NCBI GenBank assembly: GCA_017470605.1 | Contig: JAFUYH010000004.1 | Location: forward strand, 92,855 to 156,854 | DNA from: Treponema sp. | GTDB lineage: Bacteria; Spirochaetota; Spirochaetia; Treponematales; Treponemataceae | Length of the DNA: 64,000 nucleotides | Direction: 5' to 3' | Shown here: positions 33,036-41,057 of the stretch, one piece after another | Layout of the letters: every line of letters starts with the position of its first letter | How positions within the stretch are numbered: the first letter of the stretch is position 1 | Position numbers and translations under genes: made by a program | Notes under the pieces: model-generated | Databases searched by the model: none | What the model was told of the DNA's origin: nothing | The model's input: only the letters and a program-made list of their open reading frames with translations

Positions 33036-34538
33036 ATGAGTTTTATTAACAATGACGATTTGAAAACAAGAAAAGTTTTGATGGGAAGCTGTGGCTGCGC
33101 CCTTGATTTAGGAGACGGCAGTGAACGCGGACTTTATGTAAATCAGGATTATATTCTGCAGAAAATGAGAAAAATTCATCGCGGCATAAGCCTGATGTAC
33201 ACCTATTACCCGAATGATAAAGAATGGCCGACCCGCGCCTGTATGATAAACCCGGGAGATGAACCTAAGGGAGCATGGGATTCTCCTTACGAAAACTACT
33301 TTCCTTACCGCGGCGGCCGCGAAGGCTTGCGCGACAACGAGCCTTTTAATTTCATGAAAGAAATCCGCCGTCATGGAATGGATGTTGTACTCACCATGAC
33401 CATTGACCCGGCCCTTAAAGAAGAAGACCTTATTCCGGTGGCAGAAGACCTGCGCCCTTACGGCCGCGTTTTACTGCGGGTAAACCACGAATGTACAGGA
33501 AGCTGGTTCTGCTTTAACAAGAGGGCTAGCTATCAGCAGCTGGCAGACTTTTTTGTACTGGTCTGCAAGGTTATGCACGAACATGCCCCAAACGTAAAGG
33601 TAATTTTGTGCGCCGGTATGTTCCAGGAAGCTGAAGGCAAACTGGAAATGGAAGACATCTTCCTTGAAGCCCACAAGGCAGCAGATATCTGGTCTGGAGA
33701 CCAATATCTTTCGCTCCACTGGGGCTGGCCGGTAGATGTTGCCACAAAAGAAACAAATGCATACGCCTGCTATGACACAGACCAGGTTTATGAAAAAGCA
33801 AAAGCAACCCTGCACCGTCTTAGAGAAATTACAGGTCAGGACAAGCCTTTTGTTTTGTCAGAATTAAATGGTGATGGCGATGTTACAGGCGCCTACGAGC
33901 AGGCAAACATGATGCGTCATTTTATGGAAAGACTGGAAAAGGATGATGAAAAATGGCTTTCTGCCTTTACACTCTACCAGTTCCGCGATGACGGCCGCCT
34001 TGGTCTTGAAATTACAGACCCTAATAACAGCGATGTTGGAATTGAACAGCCAATCTTGGGAATGTACCGCAAGCAGCTGCAGAAGGAATTCTTTAGCCAG
34101 AAGATGAGCGATGGCGGCGCGCTAAGCCTGCCTGCAAAACTCCGCTGGTCTTCTTCCGAAGATGCAGAAGGCATTGAAGTAGATGTAAAGATTGAAAAAG
34201 ATCCTGTTTTTGCAGAGCTCTATTTTGAAAATGATTTGCGTCCTCTTAATCTTATGATTGAATTTGGCGGTTACTGGTTCTACAAGGCCCCAGGCGTAAA
34301 ATGCATAGATTTGATGAGTTACTTCTTTGAAAATCCTCTTAAAGCAGGGGAAAGCCGCAACATGAAGCTACGTTTCTTTGCCCCACCGGCAGACGGCCTT
34401 AATCACCCGGCAGACGGCAGCGACCCATTCAAAGCCCCAGACGGCGACTGGATGAACAACAGCTACACCACTTTGCCAGCCCTGCCAAAGATTCGCATAG
34501 AATACGAACCGGTCGCACTGGCAAAGCATTACGACTAA
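33036..34538 (+). CDS. Putative GH26-like glycoside hydrolase (clan GH-A fold), cytosolic
   Basis: 500 residues from the ATG at 33036; the open frame continues upstream through repeat DNA and is not coding there. No signal peptide. The region VLLRVNHECTGSWFCFN (about 140) resembles the proton-donor motif of GH26 mannanases (R-x-x-HE-x-x-G-x-W-F-W), and KPFVLSELNGDGD (about 270) fits the nucleophile strand; DIWSGDQYLSLHW lies between them as in that family. After about 360 there is a beta-rich C-terminal domain. The match is by motif only, so family assignment is tentative. An intracellular oligosaccharide hydrolase is the likely role. A strong terminator follows. Confidence 0.65.
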   Translation: MSFINNDDLKTRKVLMGSCGCALDLGDGSERGLYVNQDYILQKMRKIHRGISLMYTYYPNDKEWPTRACMINPGDEPKGAWDSPYENYFPYRGGREGLRDNEPFNFMKEIRRHGMDVVLTMTIDPALKEEDLIPVAEDLRPYGRVLLRVNHECTGSWFCFNKRASYQQLADFFVLVCKVMHEHAPNVKVILCAGMFQEAEGKLEMEDIFLEAHKAADIWSGDQYLSLHWGWPVDVATKETNAYACYDTDQVYEKAKATLHRLREITGQDKPFVLSELNGDGDVTGAYEQANMMRHFMERLEKDDEKWLSAFTLYQFRDDGRLGLEITDPNNSDVGIEQPILGMYRKQLQKEFFSQKMSDGGALSLPAKLRWSSSEDAEGIEVDVKIEKDPVFAELYFENDLRPLNLMIEFGGYWFYKAPGVKCIDLMSYFFENPLKAGESRNMKLRFFAPPADGLNHPADGSDPFKAPDGDWMNNSYTTLPALPKIRIEYEPVALAKHYD

Positions 34539-34550
34539 TAATTTTATATA

Positions 34551-34588
34551 TAGGGATGTCTAAAAAAAAGACATCCCTATTTTTTTTA
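34551..34588 (+). terminator. Intrinsic terminator of the GH26-like gene
   Basis: TAGGGATGTCT (34551-34561), 7-base A loop, AGACATCCCTA (34569-34579), then eight T. Perfect 11-bp stem. Confidence 0.93.
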
Positions 34589-34783
34589 TCTTTTCATTTT
34601 CACACAATACACATTCATAGTCTTATTATATAAAAATCCTCAAAATTAACAATTTTTTCTTCCCCATTTTTGGTAAAAATGAAATTTCCCGGCAAGTATA
34701 TATATAGGGAGATTTAAAATTATAATTGCCTTGAAGCTAGAGTAAAGGCAGAGGCGGGAAAAAAAGATTTTGGAGGAAAAAGA

Positions 34784-35596
34784 ATGTCCGAAATGAACCA
34801 ACTCACACCAAAAGAAAAATGGGAACAGGCAGGTTTGTCTAACAGCTTTATATTTTATAAAGTCATGCATGATCATCCGGAAGCGTGCCAGCATCTGCTG
34901 GAAATCCTTTTAGATATCAAAATCGAGCAGATGGAAATTCACAACGAAGAAGTGATTGAGGTTGATGCCGAAGCAAAAGGAATCAGGCTGGATATATTTG
35001 TAAAAGATATCGGAAAGATGTTCGACATAGAACTTCAAGTAATAAATACAAAAGAACTACCGGAACGTGCCCGCTATTATTCCAGTTTGATGACTCTTGA
35101 TTCATTAAAATCTGGACAAAAATACAGAGACCTTTTCAATTCTCATGTAATCTTTATCTGTATGGAAGATGTTTTCAATAACAGTCTTCCAGTATGCACC
35201 TTTGAAAATATATGTTTAGAAGATGGAAAAACAAAATTAAACGACCGCGACTATAAACACTTCTTTATTGCACCCATATGTGCTAAAATGTTAGTGGACG
35301 AGGAAGAAAAAAGCTTCTTTGATTTCCTTGTCTCAAACCGTGCAAGCGACGATTATACAAACAATCTAAAAAACTACGTGACGGATGCAAAACAAAACAT
35401 GAATTACAAGAGGCAGTTTATGGAATGGGAACGACAAAGAACATATGATTTTGACGCAGGAAAGGAAGCTAAAGCCATAGAAGCCGCAAAAAGCTTCTAC
35501 GCCAACGGCGTCTCTATCGAACTTATCGCAAAATCGCTAAATATGACCATTGAGCAGGTCAAAGAGATTGTCTGCGATGTGAAGGTTGTGGGGTAA
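34784..35596 (+). CDS. Rpn-family recombination-promoting nuclease / PD-(D/E)XK family transposase
   Basis: 270 residues, full length for the family. The nuclease core lies at about 40-130: GIRLDIFVKD gives the active-site Asp and MFDIELQV the Glu-x-Gln pair, followed by LPERARYYSSLM. The C-terminal part has a small HTH-like motif (NGVSIELIAKSLNMTIEQVKEI). Family members are often called transposases but act as nucleases in recombination and many copies exist in Treponema genomes. GGAGG lies before the ATG. The 200-bp region upstream holds a short hairpin (TGCCTT...AAGGCA, about 34731-34753). No terminal repeats were seen, so it is not an intact IS. Confidence 0.88.
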   Translation: MSEMNQLTPKEKWEQAGLSNSFIFYKVMHDHPEACQHLLEILLDIKIEQMEIHNEEVIEVDAEAKGIRLDIFVKDIGKMFDIELQVINTKELPERARYYSSLMTLDSLKSGQKYRDLFNSHVIFICMEDVFNNSLPVCTFENICLEDGKTKLNDRDYKHFFIAPICAKMLVDEEEKSFFDFLVSNRASDDYTNNLKNYVTDAKQNMNYKRQFMEWERQRTYDFDAGKEAKAIEAAKSFYANGVSIELIAKSLNMTIEQVKEIVCDVKVVG

Positions 35597-35746
35597 ATCA
35601 CAGAGGGAAAAGTGCTTTGCAAAGCAAATTACACAACGTCAGTAACTGAGTTACCGTAAAAATCCCTTAATTTTGGAAATTTTCATTTTCTCTTTTCTCT
35701 ATCCTTCTATTGCATCTGTTCTGGAAACAGATACATAGAAGGAAGA

Positions 35747-35962
35747 TTGACAGAAACCTTGAATTCTGTAGAAAACGTTATCAATTTGCTCACCAAAAAA
35801 GAGGCTCTGATTTTCAACGAAATGCTCAAAGGTAAATCAAATGAAGAAATTGGAAAGACTCTTGGCATGCATAAACATTCGGTTGAAGTTTATGCCACCA
35901 CAATCTATGAAAAAAGCTTCTGTGCAAACCGCACAGAGTTGATGAAAAAGTACAGAAAATAA
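35747..35962 (+). CDS. Small LuxR-type helix-turn-helix protein
   Basis: 71 residues starting with TTG (GAAGGAAG just upstream). The whole protein is one LuxR/GerE HTH: LTKKEALIFNEMLKGKSNEEIGKTLGMHKHSVEVYATTIYEK covers the four helices (about 15-57), with a Ser-Val recognition helix. There is no receiver or sensor domain, so it is either a stand-alone DNA-binding protein or the remnant of a larger regulator. The 150 bp upstream hold only short palindromes (TTTGCAAAG, TAACTGAGTTA). Function unknown. Confidence 0.7.
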   Translation: MTETLNSVENVINLLTKKEALIFNEMLKGKSNEEIGKTLGMHKHSVEVYATTIYEKSFCANRTELMKKYRK

Positions 35963-35963
35963 G

Positions 35964-36019
35964 ATTACCCGGTCAAGCCGGGTAATGACAGCAAGTTATT
36001 GTCGCGCTTGACGCGACAA
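35964..36019. repeat. ATTRCCCGG-family palindrome, copy 2, plus a second hairpin
   Basis: ATTACCCGG-TCAAG-CCGGGTAAT (35964-35986) right after the LuxR-type gene, then TTGTCGCG (35999-36006)/CGCGACAA (36012-36019). Confidence 0.7.
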
Positions 36020-36090
36020 GCTGCCAGCCTCAATTGCAGCATTCATTGAGGCATTTTCTGTAATATTTTCATCCCGCAGTCTACCGACTC

Positions 36091-37212
36091 TTACACCCAC
36101 TCTTTCAAGGCGTCTGACAGAATTTTTGCAATTTTTTCGTGAGTTTTTGCACTAGGATGCCAGTCTGCACCAATTCCATCTTCATCAAGTTGAACAGGGA
36201 ACTTTACAGCCTTAACAGGCACATTTTTAAAATCCCCATGGAACTGATTAACAGCTTCCTCAACCGAAGCACACAAATCTTGTCCCATAACGCCAAGACA
36301 GCAGCAGATTTTTGCCTTTGGACTACGGCGATGAATTGCTTCCAGGAACTGGCGCAATCCGCATACATAAGCAAGGCGACGGTCTTCATGATTACGAACA
36401 AAGCTTGCGTCATTAGTTCCAAGATGAAGGACAACAATATCCGGCGAAAAGCGTGATTCATCCCAAACCTGAGGTTCAAGACCGCGCCGCAAAGCCAGAG
36501 ACTTATCTGTATACGGCCAGACAGAAGGCATTACGACTGTAGTATCAGGCACTTCGACACTGGCATCTACATATTTAGAGATAATTCCAATGCCACTCCA
36601 GCTAACGAGGTTAAATTCCAGACCAAGATTTTTTGCAGTAAGAAAACCATAAGCCAAATCCGGTCTCTGCTGGCGGGTTGTAAAAACATCTTTTTCAAAT
36701 ACGCCTTCAATTCCATAACCACAGGTAATTGAATCACCAATTACTTCAAGTTTAAGTTTACTGTCACAGTCACCTGCCCCGGCACCAAGCACCCCGGCCT
36801 GCGGAGCAATCAGCTTCCCATCAATTTCCAGAGATTTAAGCCCCGCACAGCCAAAGTTTACTTCGCTAAGCTTTAACACGCGGATAAGCACTGTTTTTTC
36901 AACTGATGATTCAAAGAGAGTGCAGACATTTTCTTTTTCCAGGAGGACAAAACGGCTTGTCAGCTTCTGAGGGAAATGCTCCCAAAAAGAAGAGCCCTTA
37001 TAATCAGCTTCAGAAGATAATTCAGAAAGGTAAACTCCAATCACACCTTTTGTGTTATCATCAAAAAGCTCTGGATCACTAAGGATGGTTACAACAGCCT
37101 TTTTTCCGGTGAAGCAGAATTCAAAGCCGCTGGCTGAATAATCAAAATATCTTATGCCGTCTAAATCGCTGTAGCGGCCGTACCATTTCAAATCATTTAC
37201 ATTTACTTTCAT
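36091..37212 (-). CDS. CE2-like SGNH carbohydrate esterase
   Basis: 373 residues with two parts: an N-terminal beta-sandwich (about 1-140, WYGRYSDLDGIRYFDYSASG) and an SGNH hydrolase (about 150-373). Catalytic Ser in VIGDSITCGYGIEG (about 163), block II LVSWSGIGI, block III VLHLGTNDAS, and GADWHPSAKTHEKIA with the catalytic His near the end. This order is that of family CE2 acetyl-esterases acting on xylan or glucomannan. No signal peptide is seen, so the protein is probably cytosolic and acts on imported oligosaccharides. GGAGG precedes the ATG. Confidence 0.85.
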   Translation of the reverse strand: MKVNVNDLKWYGRYSDLDGIRYFDYSASGFEFCFTGKKAVVTILSDPELFDDNTKGVIGVYLSELSSEADYKGSSFWEHFPQKLTSRFVLLEKENVCTLFESSVEKTVLIRVLKLSEVNFGCAGLKSLEIDGKLIAPQAGVLGAGAGDCDSKLKLEVIGDSITCGYGIEGVFEKDVFTTRQQRPDLAYGFLTAKNLGLEFNLVSWSGIGIISKYVDASVEVPDTTVVMPSVWPYTDKSLALRRGLEPQVWDESRFSPDIVVLHLGTNDASFVRNHEDRRLAYVCGLRQFLEAIHRRSPKAKICCCLGVMGQDLCASVEEAVNQFHGDFKNVPVKAVKFPVQLDEDGIGADWHPSAKTHEKIAKILSDALKEWV

Positions 37213-37228
37213 TTTTTCCTCCAGATAG

Positions 37229-37251
37229 ATTGCCCGGGCAAGCCGGGCAAT
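37229..37251. repeat. ATTRCCCGG-family palindrome, copy 3
   Basis: ATTGCCCGG-GCAAG-CCGGGCAAT, just upstream of the esterase ribosome-binding site. The following bases to 37326 hold more pieces (CCCGCCTTGCCCGGGCGGG). Confidence 0.7.
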
Positions 37252-37326
37252 GACAAGTGCCCTTAGCGTTGCACGGCTTGTACCCGTGTCATTGTCCCGC
37301 CTTGCCCGGGCGGGGCTTTGTCATTG

Positions 37327-38661
37327 TCACACTTGATGGGACAACCTGTACACCTTCGAATTGCGCTCTTTTGTCCAGATTGCCCTGCGCTCCTGGGGCA
37401 GAGAGTCAACGGAATCCGGGACAAAGCCCAGTTTTTCAAACCAGTCTGCTGCCTGTGTTGTCATTATGAATATAGAAGAAACCTTCTTTTCGCGGGCATT
37501 TTTAATCAGCTGGTCTATAAGTTTTGGGCCAATTCCCATGTGGGCAAAAGCATCGTCCACAGCAACTGCGGCAATTTCTGCCTGTCCGTCTTCATAAAGG
37601 TGAAGGGCTGCGCAGGCATGAACACCTCCATCCAGCTCGTAAACCACAAAATCAGAAAGGCGGGCAAATAAATCTGCTTCCGTGCGTTCAAGAAGTTTTC
37701 CGCTTTCCACAAAAGGACGCATAACAGCCAGAACAGAAGGAATATCGCTCTGCAGCATCGGTCTGATTTTTCCATAATTGCTGGTATAAATCATGGTGCC
37801 GGAACCAAGGTCACTGAAAATTTCGCAAGGCAGAACACCATCCAGACTGCCATCTACAATGTGGGTTCGCGTTACGCCTTTGCGGCAGGCTTCCTGGGCA
37901 GCCCGCAAGAGAGAAGCCGCAGATGCCCGCTCAGACTCCAGTTTTTCATCCGCCACCACAGGATTCATTTTTAAGAACAAATCAACTTCTTCCAAATCCA
38001 TAGCAGGAACTTCACCATCTTCTGAAAGTGAAATTTCCTCTGGAATTACATAGCGGGAAGAATTAATTCCGCCATCCTGCATTACAAAGAAAAGTTTGTC
38101 TGCCTTAAGACTTACCGCTACCTGCTGGGCCAATAAAATTGAAGAAATATTATATGGATGCCCTACTGCATTCCAGCCTATACATGGAAAAATGGGGATA
38201 AAGCCATCATCCAAAACGCGGCGGACTGCCCCGGCATCCAGTTTATCAATTTCACCGGCTGTTCCAAAATCATAACCGTTAATAACGCCTTTTGCCCGCG
38301 CCCTGACCCAGTTTCCTATAATCGCAGTAATTCCGTTTGCGGCAAGGCTTGTCATAACTGCATTGGAAACATCAAAAGCCGCCATTTTTATAAGAGGCAT
38401 GGCATCACCATCTGTTACGCGGATATTTTCACGATACTTCCAGGTAATTTTTGAATCGTGCAAAACGTCATCAATGCGCTGTCTGGCACCCGGCACAATC
38501 ACCACTTTTAATCCCGCTTCGTGAAGCAGGGCAATGTCTCTGATATGGGAAGAATAAAGGGGAGAGCAGAGCGTCTTATCATCCAGATAAATGACTACAA
38601 GTGCATTTTTGAATTTCTGAAGGTAACGGATTACGTTCCTTATATTTTCCGGCGAATTCAT
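37327..38661 (-). CDS. argA: Amino-acid N-acetyltransferase (N-acetylglutamate synthase)
   Basis: Acetylates glutamate with acetyl-CoA, the first step of arginine biosynthesis. 444 residues in the classical ArgA layout: amino-acid-kinase-like domain (about 1-285; VVIVPGARQRIDDVL, GNWVRARAKGVING, FIPIFPCIGWNAVGHPYNI) and a GNAT acetyltransferase (about 300-440; AAVAVDDAFAHMGIGPKLID, LGFVPDSVDSLPQERR). A TATAAT box lies 6 nt before the ATG. No other arg gene is nearby. A large nested palindrome lies about 70 bp upstream and might form its leader region. Confidence 0.94.
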   Translation of the reverse strand: MNSPENIRNVIRYLQKFKNALVVIYLDDKTLCSPLYSSHIRDIALLHEAGLKVVIVPGARQRIDDVLHDSKITWKYRENIRVTDGDAMPLIKMAAFDVSNAVMTSLAANGITAIIGNWVRARAKGVINGYDFGTAGEIDKLDAGAVRRVLDDGFIPIFPCIGWNAVGHPYNISSILLAQQVAVSLKADKLFFVMQDGGINSSRYVIPEEISLSEDGEVPAMDLEEVDLFLKMNPVVADEKLESERASAASLLRAAQEACRKGVTRTHIVDGSLDGVLPCEIFSDLGSGTMIYTSNYGKIRPMLQSDIPSVLAVMRPFVESGKLLERTEADLFARLSDFVVYELDGGVHACAALHLYEDGQAEIAAVAVDDAFAHMGIGPKLIDQLIKNAREKKVSSIFIMTTQAADWFEKLGFVPDSVDSLPQERRAIWTKERNSKVYRLSHQV

Positions 38662-38667
38662 ACCTTC

Positions 38668-38697
38668 ATTATATTGGATTTTTTATGATGTGGGCAA
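38668..38697 (-). promoter_or_regulatory. argA promoter, 6 nt before ATG
   Basis: Minus strand TTGCCC (38697-38692), 18-bp spacer, TATAAT (38673-38668), then GAAGGT and ATG. GAAGG is too close to the ATG to be a normal ribosome-binding site. Confidence 0.55.
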
Positions 38698-38733
38698 GAA
38701 TTCTAGAACAAAGGCATAATATTTATTTGTACT

Positions 38734-38884
38734 AAAAATGGCGCGAAGGAGTAAAACGGCTTTCGAAAACACTCTGATTGTGCTGCCGCACAAGCGGCAA
38801 ACGTATATAATTTCAAGCACAATCAGCGCCTAGCAGACGCGTCTGCGGTTTCGAAAGACGATTTTACGACTGGGAGCCATTTTT
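38734..38884. repeat. 151-bp nested palindrome with four stems and two inner hairpins
   Basis: Arms from outside in: AAAAATGGC/GCCATTTTT (38734-38742, 38876-38884), GTAAAA/TTTTAC (38751-38756, 38862-38867), CTTTCGAAA/TTTCGAAAG (38760-38768, 38849-38857), TGATTGTGC/GCACAATCA (38775-38783, 38817-38825). Inside are TGCCGC-ACAA-GCGGCA (38784-38799) and the palindrome GCAGACGCGTCTGC (38833-38846). No open frame. It could be a structured RNA, a non-autonomous mobile element or a terminator for dus. Confidence 0.8.
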
Positions 38885-38927
38885 GACGGAGAAAGATTTT
38901 ATAATAAGTTTGCCTTGGCAAGAATTC

Positions 38928-39989
38928 TTACATCACACCAGAAAAAATATCGCGGTAGTCCTGAACTGTGGCTGCGTGAACTATGCGGGCCCGCAGGGCG
39001 GCTCCGTTTTCTATTCCCTTTGAATAGGCAGAAAAACGCTTTCGCATTTCAAGGCAGGCATGCTGCTCACTGGTTTCGCCCACAAGCCGTTCAAGTTCTG
39101 CAAAACCAGTTTTGATTCGCTCCTGAAGAGGAACTGGTTCATATTTTCCTGTTGTAAGAAGAGATGTTGTATCACGGAAGATAAAAGGATTCCCCATTGC
39201 ACCGCGGGCAAACATTACGCCGTCTGCCTTTGTCTGCTCCAGCATTTTGCGGGCGTCATCCGGCTTAAAAAGGTCGCCGCTTCCAAAAACAGGAACCCTC
39301 ACCCGCTCTGGATGAGCCTTATTCCAGCCTTCAACCAGTTCAACAAGGGCAGCCATTATTTCCCAGTCTGAATGACCTTCATAGCCCTGAGCCTTTGTTC
39401 TAGGATGAATTGTGATTGCGCTCACGCCTGCTTCCAGTGCCGCAAGAGCCGCCTCCCGCCAGGTTATCTGCTTCTGTTCCCAGCCCGAGCGGATTTTTAC
39501 AGTAACAGGCACAGCAGCATGAGCCGCTGCGCTCCCCGCAGTAGAGCCTTCCCCCCCGGCCGCCCCTCCGCAGGCCTTTACAACGGCACTTGCCACCGCA
39601 AAAAGCCTGTCCGGGTCTCGGGTAAGGGCTGAGCCTGCCCCAGTCTTTACAATTTTTGGAACAGGACAGCCGCAGTTTATATCAATCACTTCGCAGCCAG
39701 TCTTTTCCAAAACAATGCCGGCAGCATCTGCCATAACACCCGCTTCACCGCCAAAAATCTGTACGGCATAGGCCTTTTCATTAAAAGCACGGCGCATCAG
39801 CACTTCAGTTTTCTGATTTTGGCGCACAAGGGCCTCTGCACTTACCATTTCGGTATAAGTAAAACAGGCCCCGTTTTCTATACAAACAGAGCGGAAAGCC
39901 ATGTCGCTGTAACCGGCTACAGGAGCGAGAAAAATATTTCCTTTTAATTCAACATTTCCGATTTTTACCGGATGATACAGATTTGACAC
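38928..39989 (-). CDS. dusB: tRNA-dihydrouridine synthase, DusB type
   Basis: FMN enzyme reducing uridines in tRNA D-loops. 353 residues starting with GTG at 39989 (GGAG 6 bp upstream). IFLAPVAGYSDMAFR opens the barrel, EMVSAEAL follows, the catalytic Cys is in DINCGCPVPKIVKTGAGSAL (about 105), then ITIHPRTKAQGYEG and PVFGSGDLF for FMN phosphate binding. An alanine/glycine-rich insertion (ACGGAAGGEGSTAGSAAAH, about 142-162) interrupts the region before PVTVKIRSGW; it is encoded by GC-rich DNA and is absent from typical members as I remember them. The DusB subtype is inferred from motif order. Confidence 0.92.
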   Translation of the reverse strand: MSNLYHPVKIGNVELKGNIFLAPVAGYSDMAFRSVCIENGACFTYTEMVSAEALVRQNQKTEVLMRRAFNEKAYAVQIFGGEAGVMADAAGIVLEKTGCEVIDINCGCPVPKIVKTGAGSALTRDPDRLFAVASAVVKACGGAAGGEGSTAGSAAAHAAVPVTVKIRSGWEQKQITWREAALAALEAGVSAITIHPRTKAQGYEGHSDWEIMAALVELVEGWNKAHPERVRVPVFGSGDLFKPDDARKMLEQTKADGVMFARGAMGNPFIFRDTTSLLTTGKYEPVPLQERIKTGFAELERLVGETSEQHACLEMRKRFSAYSKGIENGAALRARIVHAATVQDYRDIFSGVM

Positions 39990-40001
39990 TTAAGCTCCGA
40001 C

Positions 40002-40064
40002 GGTGGTTGAGCCTAGCTGAACCACCAGTTTACTGAAACGGTCATTTCGACAAGCTCAATGACC
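40002..40064. repeat. Two GGTGGTT/GGTCATT-type palindromes
   Basis: GGTGGTT (40002-40008)/AACCACC (40020-40026) and GGTCATT-TCGACAAGCTC-AATGACC (40040-40064). The core TCGACAAGCTCA also occurs at 62881. A third palindrome AGCCAAC-TT-GTTGGCT follows near 40086. Confidence 0.65.
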
Positions 40065-40107
40065 ACTTCTCCCCGTCTGCGACCAAGCCAACTTGTTGGC
40101 TAACACA

Positions 40108-40884
40108 TTATTCCGGCAGATTAAAGGCCTTGCAGCTGTTCTTCCAGAGCTGGTCAGCAAGAGTTTCCAAATCCATTTCCAGCATTTCTGCAAGGAAGCG
40201 GGCTGTGGAAGGCAGATAAGCCGGCATAGTTCGCTTCTTTTCGCGGAATTCAGCAGGAATCATAAAAGGACTCTCTGTTTCAATCAAAATGCGGTCAACA
40301 GGAATGTTCAGAACTGTTTCATGCAGATTGCGGGCATTGCGGTAAGTCAGGTTGCCGGCAAAAGAGAACCAGATATTTTTATCCAGACACTTTTTTGCAA
40401 ATTCGGCATCTTCTGAATAACAGTGAAGAATTGCTCCTGCATCCGGCATACGCTCCGTAAGAATGTCATAAACATCTTTTCCCGCATCACGATTGTGAAT
40501 GACTACAGGCAGATTATACTTCTGGGCAATTTCCAGCTGGGTAATAAATAATTCAATCTGGGAACGCTTGTCACCAAACTGTTTAAAATAGTCCAAGCCT
40601 GTCTCTCCTACTGCGACAACATTCGGAAGAGAAAGATTTTTTTCCAGAGTAGAAATCCAGTCTGGGCCCGGGTTTGTAACTTCAGACGGAGCAACTCCAA
40701 CAGCATGATAAATTCCAGACATCGATTTTAAATTTGGATAAACCTTGTTAAAATCATAGAGACTGTTATTTATACTTACAATACGCTGAACACCAGCCTG
40801 CTTGGCCTGCTGTACAACGCGCAATTGTTCAATAGGGTCATCGTAAATAAGCCCGATGTGAGCATGAGTATCAAAAAACTTCAT
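40108..40884 (-). CDS. tatD: TatD-family DNase
   Basis: 258 residues from the ATG at 40884 (AGGAG upstream; an upstream ATG adds 16 unlikely residues). Full metal site: FFDTHAHIG (HxH at about 6-8), VAVGETGLDYFK (Glu about 90), VVIHNRDAG (His about 127), AILHCYSED (His about 150), ILIETESPFM (Glu in place of the usual Asp, about 202). Cytosolic 3'-5' exonuclease or related metal hydrolase by family. It is the consensus member of two TatD-like proteins in the window. Confidence 0.93.
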   Translation of the reverse strand: MKFFDTHAHIGLIYDDPIEQLRVVQQAKQAGVQRIVSINNSLYDFNKVYPNLKSMSGIYHAVGVAPSEVTNPGPDWISTLEKNLSLPNVVAVGETGLDYFKQFGDKRSQIELFITQLEIAQKYNLPVVIHNRDAGKDVYDILTERMPDAGAILHCYSEDAEFAKKCLDKNIWFSFAGNLTYRNARNLHETVLNIPVDRILIETESPFMIPAEFREKKRTMPAYLPSTARFLAEMLEMDLETLADQLWKNSCKAFNLPE

Positions 40885-41017
40885 GGCTTTTTTCTCCTGT
40901 CCCAATGGCATGAACGCCAGGTACATATTCAAGAATTGTTTTTATTCTACCGATAAAGATAACACAGGATTGTCAATCCGTCAAATTTTTGTGTCTTTTT
41001 GGACTTTCATCTATAAA

Positions 41018-41047
41018 TTGACACAAAAAGAAATACTATGGTATACT
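41018..41047 (+). promoter_or_regulatory. Promoter of the M23-bactofilin cluster
   Basis: TTGACA (41018-41023), 18-bp spacer, TATACT (41042-41047). The ATG is only 10 nt after the -10, so the mRNA has almost no leader. Confidence 0.75.
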
Positions 41048-41057
41048 TTTTAAGGCT

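Noticed and set aside
34784..35596. Intact insertion sequence around the Rpn-family gene
   Set aside because: No terminal inverted repeats or target-site duplications flank the gene; the 11-bp hairpin upstream is a terminator of the preceding gene.
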